The notes beneath the pieces are model-generated. The model was not told where the DNA came from. It saw only the letters and a list, made by a program, of their open reading frames with translations, and did no database searches. A DNA stretch of 13,387 bases from an uncultured Alphaproteobacteria bacterium (lineage in GTDB: Bacteria; Pseudomonadota; Alphaproteobacteria; GCA-2731375). The first letter of the stretch is position 1. Every line of letters begins with the position of its first letter. A program made the position numbers and the translations under genes. The stretch lies in NCBI GenBank assembly GCA_913049615.1, contig CAJWZI010000015.1, positions 1 to 13,387 of the forward strand, given 5' to 3'. Positions 1-6,008 of this stretch are shown here, piece after piece.

Positions 1-294
1 CTCGTCCATATAGGGGGCAATTAGGGCAGCGCTATTGCTGACGAACAGGTTCCAAGCAACCGAAGCATCATGACGGGCCAATTCTTCCAATACAGTAACA
101 TAGACGCCTGGTTCCACCTCGCCGCCGCCCAATTCCTCTGGCAACAACATGCGGAACAGACCAGCGTCGTGCAGTTGCGTCAACAAAGGTTCGGGAATAC
201 GGCGAGTCCGCTCAATCTCTTCCGCCGCGTTGGCAAGGGGCTTCGCCAAAGCCCTCGCGAGAGCTACAGGGTCCGCATGGTTCAGCTGATCCAT
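1..294 (-). CDS. Acyl-CoA dehydrogenase-fold protein, N-terminal part (cut by window edge)
   Basis: Only the first 98 codons are inside the window; the gene continues past base 1. The helical N-terminal domain of the acyl-CoA dehydrogenase superfamily is visible: an Arg-Arg-Ile-Pro-Glu-Pro segment, then AGLFRMLLPEELGGGE, then an ELARHDASVAWN segment. This pattern is usual in the branch with flavin-dependent monooxygenases (HsaA/DszC-like, using reduced flavin from a partner reductase) as well as in true acyl-CoA dehydrogenases. The catalytic and flavin-binding parts lie outside, so the two cannot be separated. The ATG at 294 is the most upstream possible start, because an in-frame TAG lies two codons before it (298-300). 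No Shine-Dalgarno is visible. The gene is on the same strand as the reductive-dehalogenase-like gene, 195 nt downstream of it. Family assignment is firm; function is open. Confidence 0.85.
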   Translation of the reverse strand, partial: MDQLNHADPVALARALAKPLANAAEEIERTRRIPEPLLTQLHDAGLFRMLLPEELGGGEVEPGVYVTVLEELARHDASVAWNLFVSNSAALIAPYMDE

Positions 295-489
295 GCCCTA
301 TTGCGGCCCAACCAACACGCCCTGTCAATGACCTCGAGGCAAACAAAACAGGATGTTCCTAGTTCGGTTAAGCCACCGTTGGGCTGCCACTTTCATACCC
401 ACTGTCCCTACGCGGAGCCACGCTGCCGGGCTGAAGTGCCCCAGCTAAAGGAACTTAGCCCCGGCCACGGTTGTATCCTGCCATCGACG
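295..489. other. Intergenic gap between reductive-dehalogenase-like and acyl-CoA dehydrogenase-like genes
   Basis: This is the longest gene-free stretch in the window (195 nt). I see no RNA gene and no convincing terminator. The best hairpin is a 5-bp GCTAA/TTAGC stem near 453-468 without a following T-run on the minus strand. A perfect minus-strand TTGACA lies at 328-323. With a 17-nt spacer its partner would be CGCAAT (305-300), only 3 of 6 matches to TATAAT, and transcription would start at about the ATG at 294. That would give a leaderless message, in keeping with the missing Shine-Dalgarno, but the promoter call is weak. Confidence 0.4.
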
Positions 490-2712
490 CTAAGCATCAG
501 CTTTCTCGGTCTTGGGATCTCCGTATACCGCCGGCTTGACATCTTCGCCCATGACGCCGCCGGGGTCGGCTGGAGTCGGCGTGTTAAATTTCGGTGCAGG
601 TTCACCTCTGTTGGCACGGATAGCCGCCGCGATCGGGCTTTCCAGAACTTGGCCCATAGCTACCGCGGCCTTGCGGTCTACGGGCTGGGAATTCAGGTTG
701 TTAGGCACGGGCATCATATTGGCCAGATAGTAAGCCATATTTTGTTTGTAGGGATCTATCTTGTGGCTCAAATTCAGGTCTCGATGACTGACGCCCTTTA
801 AAGGTTCGACGCAGACGTCATCCACGACCTCCAGATCGAACCACCATTTTTTGACCGGGTTGCGTTTACCCTTGCCCAAAAAGTCGTCCAGCCGGACGGC
901 AATAGGCACTAACAAGGGTTTCAGCCATCTCGCGTTGATACCACACCACGACGCTACCCGTTCCAGCAAGGGACCATCTGCGGTCACCACCTTGTTCAAG
1001 GGGCAAGTCTTCATGCAACGCCCGCAGGCAGATCCCTTGGCATTTGTCAGGCGGTAATGAGTGCAGCGTTCCGCATCCGGTTTCCAGATCTCGTAACCGT
1101 TGAACATAATCTTGTCACCCCAGGAAATGGCGTCGCAAGGACATTCCCGGGCACATTTTGTGCAATGTTCACAAAAATACTGCAGGCCAAAATCAACCGG
1201 TTTGTCTACTTCAAGTGGCATGTCCGTAGTCAGTACAACGGATTTGAAGCGTGGGCCTACAAATGGGTTCAAGACCAGTTCCCCGATGCGAGATAATTCC
1301 CCTAAACCCGCCCACAACAACAAAGGAATATGCAGAACATCACTATCCACGTTTGTTTGAGACCGGGCCGGAAAACCCAATTGGCGCAGGGTATCGCCCA
1401 TGACACCAGCAATTTCCGCCCCGCGTAGATAGGCCCGCATGGACTGGGTGCCGGAAATCCAGTCGTCGCCGGCAGCACCTTCCATGGTGTCGAACTCCTG
1501 GTCAATGAGCATGACCACGGCGAATTTGTGGTATGGCGTGATCTCCTCACCCTTGGCGTCGTGGGAGAACCAAGCATAGTCAGGAATTTCACAAATACCC
1601 GTCAGATCGGCACCCAAGAGGTAGGACAAGGATTTCAGGGCGCGGCTATTAGCAGCGGGATCATTGTAATCTTCCGGCATACCATCAACAGCCGGCTCCC
1701 CGCCCTGAATAGGCACCATGGCCCGCATTGAGGCCATCATGCCTGAGGTGTGCGGTTGTTTGAAGGCGAATCGATGTCGTTCTCTTTGCGCTTTTGGCCC
1801 CAAATCACCGCGCAGCGCCCGGTCGAAGAATGCCGCCCGTTTGGAGACTTTGGGCACCTCATCATCCAGGATCAACGTCGTGGGCCGATCCACGCGGGGT
1901 ACTGTCTCCATGGCATAATCACTGAGATGGGTTGCCCGGCCCGCCCTGCGCTTCCGTTCCCGCCCGGAGGTAGCTCCGTTCTGACCCAACCAATAGGATA
2001 AACCCTTGGCGCCGAGTGCGGAACGTGACAACGGACGATCCAAAGCCAATTCATAGTCCGTGGATACGGCGGCAATGGAAAAGCCACCCTCGACATACGG
2101 ATTTACCAGTATATCACCGTCCCGTACGGCCAATCCGGCCAAAACCGCTAATCGATCCAAATCCAGGCTGCCCGCACCCATAACGTGGGCGGAGGCAGGA
2201 AATCCCAATTTCTGGATATGCCCTGACAAACAAACAGCTATACCGCCGATGCGGGTGTCACCTGCTTCCGGAATTGCCGGACCGATCCATTGACGGGCTG
2301 GATTGCCTGTTTCTGGTACCCTCCCGTGTTCCAATAAAAGAACCACAGCAAATTGATGCGCATGTGATTTGCCGTCATTTGTCCAGGCATTTGGAGGAAT
2401 ACGGCAAATCGCGATCTGCGAGGCGTTCATGAAATAACCATACCCCTTAACATCCACCATGCGGCGGAAGGGGTCGTCCGGCACGGGGGCCCTGACCGGC
2501 GCCGGATTCGTCACTGCCGTTTCAATAAAAATATCTAAATAGGTGCGCAGCGACTTGGCCAGCGGCCCCTTGGGCGGATTATTATATTTCGCCGCGCACG
2601 CAGGCGGCCGGGCCGCCTCCTCTGCGAAAACGGCATCGTCCCTGGGAAGAGACTCCATCGGGAACGACCCCAAATGATAAGGGCGTTCGGCGCTCCTCGT
2701 GGTAAAAAACAT
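490..2712 (-). CDS. Reductive-dehalogenase-like corrinoid/iron-sulfur protein with duplicated core
   Basis: The product is about 740 aa. Two similar modules are visible. Copy 1 (about residues 85-230) runs ICRIPPNAW, HQFAVVLLL, QKLGFPASAH, LAGLA, LVNPYV and VSTDYEL. Copy 2 (about 360-510) runs ICEIPDYAW, HKFAVVMLI, RQLGFPARSQ, WAGLGE, LVLNPFVGPRF and LTTDMPL. Copy 2 leads straight into two ferredoxin-type motifs: CEHCTKCARECP (Cys 514, 517, 520, 524) and C550-x12-CGRCMKTCP (Cys 563, 566, 570). This order matches reductive dehalogenases (cobalamin domain, then two [4Fe-4S] clusters) and their relative QueG. Length, the N-terminal second module and the absence of a Tat signal resemble soluble catabolic enzymes such as NpRdhA. 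QueG is much shorter. No RdhB anchor gene and no fused C-terminal oxidoreductase domain are present. Start: ATG at 2712 behind GGAGGG; GTG at 2727 is the alternative. Substrate and cobalamin binding are inferred, not seen. Confidence 0.85.
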   Translation of the reverse strand: MFFTTRSAERPYHLGSFPMESLPRDDAVFAEEAARPPACAAKYNNPPKGPLAKSLRTYLDIFIETAVTNPAPVRAPVPDDPFRRMVDVKGYGYFMNASQIAICRIPPNAWTNDGKSHAHQFAVVLLLEHGRVPETGNPARQWIGPAIPEAGDTRIGGIAVCLSGHIQKLGFPASAHVMGAGSLDLDRLAVLAGLAVRDGDILVNPYVEGGFSIAAVSTDYELALDRPLSRSALGAKGLSYWLGQNGATSGRERKRRAGRATHLSDYAMETVPRVDRPTTLILDDEVPKVSKRAAFFDRALRGDLGPKAQRERHRFAFKQPHTSGMMASMRAMVPIQGGEPAVDGMPEDYNDPAANSRALKSLSYLLGADLTGICEIPDYAWFSHDAKGEEITPYHKFAVVMLIDQEFDTMEGAAGDDWISGTQSMRAYLRGAEIAGVMGDTLRQLGFPARSQTNVDSDVLHIPLLLWAGLGELSRIGELVLNPFVGPRFKSVVLTTDMPLEVDKPVDFGLQYFCEHCTKCARECPCDAISWGDKIMFNGYEIWKPDAERCTHYRLTNAKGSACGRCMKTCPLNKVVTADGPLLERVASWCGINARWLKPLLVPIAVRLDDFLGKGKRNPVKKWWFDLEVVDDVCVEPLKGVSHRDLNLSHKIDPYKQNMAYYLANMMPVPNNLNSQPVDRKAAVAMGQVLESPIAAAIRANRGEPAPKFNTPTPADPGGVMGEDVKPAVYGDPKTEKADA

Positions 2713-2715
2713 CCA

Positions 2716-2721
2716 CCCTCC
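2716..2721 (-). promoter_or_regulatory. Ribosome binding site of the reductive-dehalogenase-like gene
   Basis: GGAGGG on the minus strand ends 3 nt before the ATG at 2712 (GGAGG core, 4 nt). The spacing is short but the match is strong. This is the reason for preferring 2712 over the in-frame GTG at 2727. Confidence 0.5.
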
Positions 2722-2780
2722 GATCACTCTCCATTATCCATTCGATATCGTATCATGAAATTAGACCCACAAGCCGCAAC

Positions 2781-2787
2781 GGGAGAG
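2781..2787 (+). promoter_or_regulatory. Ribosome binding site fixing the hydroxyacid dehydrogenase start
   Basis: GGGAGAG lies 6 nt before the ATG at 2794. The frame is open further upstream, back to 2674, but that stretch overlaps the divergent gene and has no comparable site. The Rossmann motif begins right after this ATG. Confidence 0.7.
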
Positions 2788-2793
2788 ACTAAA

Positions 2794-3690
2794 ATGAAAG
2801 CAGGTTTCATCGGAACAGGGAGTATCGGTGCACCACTAGCCACCAATATTTTGGATAAGCACAAATCCCTGGCCGTGTTCGATATAAATCCCAATGCCAC
2901 AAAGTCCCTGGCGGAAAAGCAGGCTCGAATACTTGGCTCACCAGCACAGGTAGCGAATGAAGCCGAGGTGGTTTTTGCCTGCATGCCCAGCATTGACAGT
3001 TTTCATGCCATCATCTCTGGCGAGGAAGGCATTCTACAAGGCAGTAAAATAACAACATTTGTAAATTTGGGCACCATGGGAACCCAGGCCGTGGGCCAAG
3101 TGGAAGCAGACCTGGCAGCAAAGGGTATCTCCATGTTGGATGCACCGATTACCGGCGGGGTGCAAAGAGCTTGGAATGGTGACATCACCGTCGTGACCTC
3201 CGGCCCACAAGCAGTATTCAACCAGGTAGAGTCATTCCTGCAATCATTTGCACGAGATATCCACTATGTGGGGTCAGAGGTCGGCCAAGCGCAGTTGGTA
3301 AAAATTTCTAACAACATTATGTCCTTTACCAACCTAGTGATCGCTTGCGAGGCCTTAGTGATGGCGGCCAAAGGCGGGGTAGATCCGGAAAAAGCATTAT
3401 CCGTGATGAATTCCGGTTCCGGCCAAAACAGCGCTACCTTGACTAAGGTACCCAACTTCATTCTTAACCGCGCCTTCAACATGGAAGCGCCCATGCACAT
3501 CATAGAAAAGGATGCGGTGCTTTGGCGTATGGAAGCAGAACGCCTTGAAGTTCCGCAAAACGTCGCCGCCGCCACCTATCAAACCATACGTCAGGCGCTG
3601 GCCATGGGTCTTCGCGAAGGGGACCTAAGCGAAATGATACGCGTGATAGAGCGAATGGCTGATTTTGAGCTACCCAAGACCCGAGACTAG
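2794..3690 (+). CDS. 3-hydroxyisobutyrate dehydrogenase-family (beta-hydroxyacid) NAD-dependent dehydrogenase
   Basis: The product is 298 aa, the usual family length. The N-terminal Rossmann fold opens with FIGTGSIGAPLATNI (dinucleotide loop, residues 5-19). Asp30 at the end of the second strand points to NAD rather than NADP. The substrate-binding signature DAPITGG is at 116-122, followed by a conserved Gly-Asp. The catalytic lysine is K170 in GQAQLVKISNN, with N174 nearby. The late KD pair (239-240) of the all-helical C-terminal domain is present. The enzyme should oxidise a beta-hydroxyacid to the semialdehyde or ketoacid in the cytoplasm, or reduce in the reverse direction. Relatives act on 3-hydroxyisobutyrate, tartronate semialdehyde, 2-(hydroxymethyl)glutarate and sulfolactaldehyde, so the substrate is not determined. 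It is divergent from the reductive-dehalogenase-like gene and its stop overlaps that of the convergent amidohydrolase. Confidence 0.92.
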   Translation: MKAGFIGTGSIGAPLATNILDKHKSLAVFDINPNATKSLAEKQARILGSPAQVANEAEVVFACMPSIDSFHAIISGEEGILQGSKITTFVNLGTMGTQAVGQVEADLAAKGISMLDAPITGGVQRAWNGDITVVTSGPQAVFNQVESFLQSFARDIHYVGSEVGQAQLVKISNNIMSFTNLVIACEALVMAAKGGVDPEKALSVMNSGSGQNSATLTKVPNFILNRAFNMEAPMHIIEKDAVLWRMEAERLEVPQNVAAATYQTIRQALAMGLREGDLSEMIRVIERMADFELPKTRD

Positions 3691-4637
3691 AGGCGATAAA
3701 ATCTCACCGCCGTGTCGTGAAACAGTGCGTTACGTTCCGGCAAAGAGCAGTCTTGGATCATATGGGCGATGGCGCTGAGTTGGTCCACATAGCTAATACG
3801 CAGACCGGCTACGGGGAAGTTTGAAGCGAACATGCAGCGTCCAAATCCGAAGATCTCAATGGCCTCCCGCACGACACGCCGGTTGTCGTCATAGTCCCAA
3901 GGTGCGCGAGCCAACCCCAATTCCGACACTTTTAGATGTACATGCTCCATCTCCGCCAAGACTGTCATTCCAAGCCGCCACTCTTCCAACCCACCGGCGC
4001 TCCGGTCCCAGGGCAAACCGGTATGTTCAACAACAATCGGCAGGTCAGGATACAGGGCGCAAACATCCGCCGCCTCGGCCAGATGCCAGAACGGCACACG
4101 TAAGTCCCAGGAAAGACCATACTTACGCAGCAGTCCAAGACCTTTTCGCCAGGCCGCATCTTGCATGCTGATAGGCTTGCCGCGCACCCGATCCCGGGCG
4201 GCGGCTGTGGTCGATACACGCGGCTTGCTTCTTATACCACGCACCTCAGGAAACGAAGCCTGTTCCGCTAGCACAACTTCACAATCGGGCCGGTGGAGCC
4301 AGGCGTGAGCCACGATAGCTCGGGGCAGATTGCAGTGTTCCATCAGACCGGATAGCCAGCGGGTTTCGGCGACCGGATTGTCGTGATCAGCCTCCGCTTC
4401 GACATGTACGGTTTGCACGACCGATAAATCGCCCGTATCCGCCCTGTAGTCGGTGACGGAATAGTCCTGCTTCAACCCGTCATAGTGGCCCAGCAGGAAA
4501 TGCTTTTCAGGGCGGTCCGTTAGCCAGGGATAATAAACCGCCTGTAGATCGAATAGATGGTGATGGCTGTCAACAATGTCGAAATTCAGGTCCAGGTCCG
4601 AAAAATCAGGGAGATTGACGGGTTTTGATAAATTCAT
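3687..4637 (-). CDS. Amidohydrolase_2 (COG3618-type) metal-dependent TIM-barrel hydrolase
   Basis: The product is 316 aa. The metal-binding HxH motif is in DSHHHLFD (H25, H27). Further barrel-strand residues follow: H78 in VQTVHVEAE, H205 in VVEHTGLPWD, the FASNFP segment (271-275), and a C-terminal FHDTAVRFYRL typical of the family. The FASNFP form, with Asn where many relatives have Asp, is common in the COG3618 branch, which includes lactonases (4-sulfomuconolactone and 2-pyrone-4,6-dicarboxylate lactonase-like proteins, L-fuconolactonase-like proteins). The likely reaction is hydrolysis of a lactone or similar ring in a catabolic route, in the cytoplasm; no signal peptide is present. The start ATG at 4637 has only a weak AGG-type site upstream. 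The gene is convergent with the hydroxyacid dehydrogenase, with a 4-nt overlap, and divergent from the thiolase. The exact substrate is unknown. Confidence 0.88.
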   Translation of the reverse strand: MNLSKPVNLPDFSDLDLNFDIVDSHHHLFDLQAVYYPWLTDRPEKHFLLGHYDGLKQDYSVTDYRADTGDLSVVQTVHVEAEADHDNPVAETRWLSGLMEHCNLPRAIVAHAWLHRPDCEVVLAEQASFPEVRGIRSKPRVSTTAAARDRVRGKPISMQDAAWRKGLGLLRKYGLSWDLRVPFWHLAEAADVCALYPDLPIVVEHTGLPWDRSAGGLEEWRLGMTVLAEMEHVHLKVSELGLARAPWDYDDNRRVVREAIEIFGFGRCMFASNFPVAGLRISYVDQLSAIAHMIQDCSLPERNALFHDTAVRFYRL

Positions 4638-4769
4638 ATTGGAACCTAATGTCCAGGCAGAAAAAGTCGTGCGTCACCAAAGGCGGCTTTCCGATCAGAC
4701 ATTTCTATGTGCCGCATAATTTCACTCAGGTATGGTATGATTTTAGCCCAGGCAAGGACATCTAGAATT
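4638..4769. promoter_or_regulatory. Divergent intergenic region, amidohydrolase/thiolase
   Basis: This 132-nt head-to-head region contains a good plus-strand extended -10 (described separately). An inverted repeat ACAT-TTCT-ATGT lies at 4699-4710, and GCGGC (4683-4687) faces GCCGC (4711-4715). These arms are short and unevenly placed, so regulatory meaning is uncertain. I found no convincing promoter for the minus-strand amidohydrolase. Confidence 0.3.
4733..4741 (+). promoter_or_regulatory. Extended -10 promoter element for the thiolase
   Basis: TGGTATGAT is an extended -10 (TG-n-TATGAT, 5 of 6 to TATAAT). The position about 17 nt upstream has no good -35, which is tolerated by extended -10 promoters. 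Transcription would begin near 4748, leaving about 22 nt before the ATG at 4770. The upstream in-frame ATGs at 4707 and 4737 would then be untranscribed, supporting the shorter protein. Confidence 0.45.
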
Positions 4770-6008
4770 ATGACCAAGATCTACGTCGCCGGCATCGGGA
4801 TGACCCAAATGGGCAAGATGTTGGATCGCAGCGTGAAGCACCTGACGGCAGAGGCGGTTGGCGAGGCCTTGCAAGACGCCGGGGCGGACAAGAACGACCT
4901 ACAATCGGCCTATTTTTCCAACGCCACTCAGGGACACATGGAAGGCCAGGAAATGATCCGGGGCGAGATCGCTTTACGGGATATGGGTATAGAGGAAATC
5001 CCAGTAGTGAACGTGGAAAATGCCTGCGCCTCAGGCGCGACCGCCTTCAACCTTGCGGTGCAGTTTCTAAAGGCCGGCGAAGGTGATACCAGTTTGGCTG
5101 TCGGAGCGGAGAAAATGTACTCATCCGACCGGGAACGCATGTTCAGCGCCTTCGACGGCGCCTGGGACATCACAACGGTCGAGGAAAACACGGACAAACT
5201 ACTAGCCCTAGGCCAGGGCTACGCCGTACCGCCAGGTACTACATCCGACAAGCCATACAGCATGTTCATGGATGTTTATGCCGCCTGGTCCCGGCACCAC
5301 ATGAAGATCTTCGGAACAACCCAACGGCAAATCGCCGCCGTTTCGGCAAAAAACCACAATCATTCTCAATACAATGACAAGGCGCAGTACCGCATGCCTT
5401 ATTCCGTGGACGAGGTATTAGCCGCCCCGCCCATCACCTTTCCTCTAACCTTGCCCATGTGTGCGCCCATTTCGGACGGTGGTGCGGCGGCGGTCCTTTG
5501 TACTGATGAAGGTCTGAAACGCCTGGGAGTGGATCAATCCCGAGCGATCGAGGTCAAGGCTTCGATCTTGCAAACAGGCTCTACGCGTTCTGAAAACGAG
5601 ACGGATCAGCACATCACTGCTAAGGCGGCGAGGCGGGCCTATGAGCGCGCCGGCGTGGGTCCTGAAGACATGGATGTTGCCGAGGTGCATGATGCCACTG
5701 CCATGGGTGAGATCATGCAGGTTGAGAACCTTGGATTTTGTGATTTCGGCGACGGTGGTGCCGCAGCAGAGCGGGGTGATACGCTGCTAGGCGGGCGGGT
5801 CCCCGTCAATCCATCCGGTGGTCTGGAATGCAAAGGGCACCCCATTGGCGCCACGGGCCTGTGCCAAATCTACGAACTGACCACGCAATTGCGTGGCGAA
5901 GCGGGGGCTCGTCAAGTGGAGCGCGCGCGCCTGGCCATCGCCGAAAACGGTGGAGGCCTCTATGGTATCGAGGAGAGTGTTGCCGCCATTACAATCCTTG
6001 GGCGTTAG
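4770..6008 (+). CDS. SCP-x-type thiolase (acetyl-CoA acetyltransferase-like)
   Basis: The product is 412 aa. The nucleophile Cys86 sits in NVENACASG. Other thiolase-fold landmarks are APISDGGAAAVL (232-243), VHDATAMGE with H307 (306-314), and GGLECKGHPIGATG (350-363) with H357. This layout is that of the SCP-x/archaeal-type thiolases rather than the classical FadA type. These enzymes cleave 3-ketoacyl-CoA with CoA, or run the reverse condensation. The cysteine found in the HDCF motif of SCP-x relatives is absent (HDAT), the C-terminal CxGGG cysteine is replaced by ENGGG (392-396), and a cysteine (C354) sits next to the GHP motif. Start chosen at 4770 because strand one of the fold begins there, AAGGA lies 11 nt upstream, and the promoter element overlaps earlier ATGs. 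The stop overlaps that of the convergent sulfatase. Confidence 0.92.
   Translation: MTKIYVAGIGMTQMGKMLDRSVKHLTAEAVGEALQDAGADKNDLQSAYFSNATQGHMEGQEMIRGEIALRDMGIEEIPVVNVENACASGATAFNLAVQFLKAGEGDTSLAVGAEKMYSSDRERMFSAFDGAWDITTVEENTDKLLALGQGYAVPPGTTSDKPYSMFMDVYAAWSRHHMKIFGTTQRQIAAVSAKNHNHSQYNDKAQYRMPYSVDEVLAAPPITFPLTLPMCAPISDGGAAAVLCTDEGLKRLGVDQSRAIEVKASILQTGSTRSENETDQHITAKAARRAYERAGVGPEDMDVAEVHDATAMGEIMQVENLGFCDFGDGGAAAERGDTLLGGRVPVNPSGGLECKGHPIGATGLCQIYELTTQLRGEAGARQVERARLAIAENGGGLYGIEESVAAITILGR

Larger units (their letters stand above)
2713..2793. promoter_or_regulatory. Divergent promoter region with a central palindrome
   Basis: This 81-nt head-to-head region must drive both the reductive-dehalogenase-like gene (minus) and the hydroxyacid dehydrogenase (plus). 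Candidate -10 boxes are TATCAT at 2751-2756 (plus) and GATAAT at 2738-2733 (minus), each 5 of 6 to consensus. The -35 boxes are poor. Between them, ATTCGATATCGTAT (2740-2753) is a 14-bp palindrome with one mismatched pair and a perfect CGATATCG core. It overlaps the plus -10, so it could be an operator for a shared regulator. Confidence 0.35.

Noticed and set aside
440..480. Possible terminator hairpin downstream of the reductive-dehalogenase-like gene
   Set aside because: The stem is only about 5 bp (GCTAA/TTAGC) and no T-run follows on the minus strand.
70..801. Open plus-strand frame of 243 codons across the left edge
   Set aside because: It runs antisense to the acyl-CoA dehydrogenase-fold gene and the 3' end of the reductive-dehalogenase-like gene, both of which have clear family motifs. 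Its own translation shows no recognisable motif.
2674..2793. N-terminal extension of the hydroxyacid dehydrogenase
   Set aside because: The strong GGGAGAG site at 2781-2787 and the Rossmann motif directly after 2794 set the start. The extension would overlap the divergent gene and its promoter.
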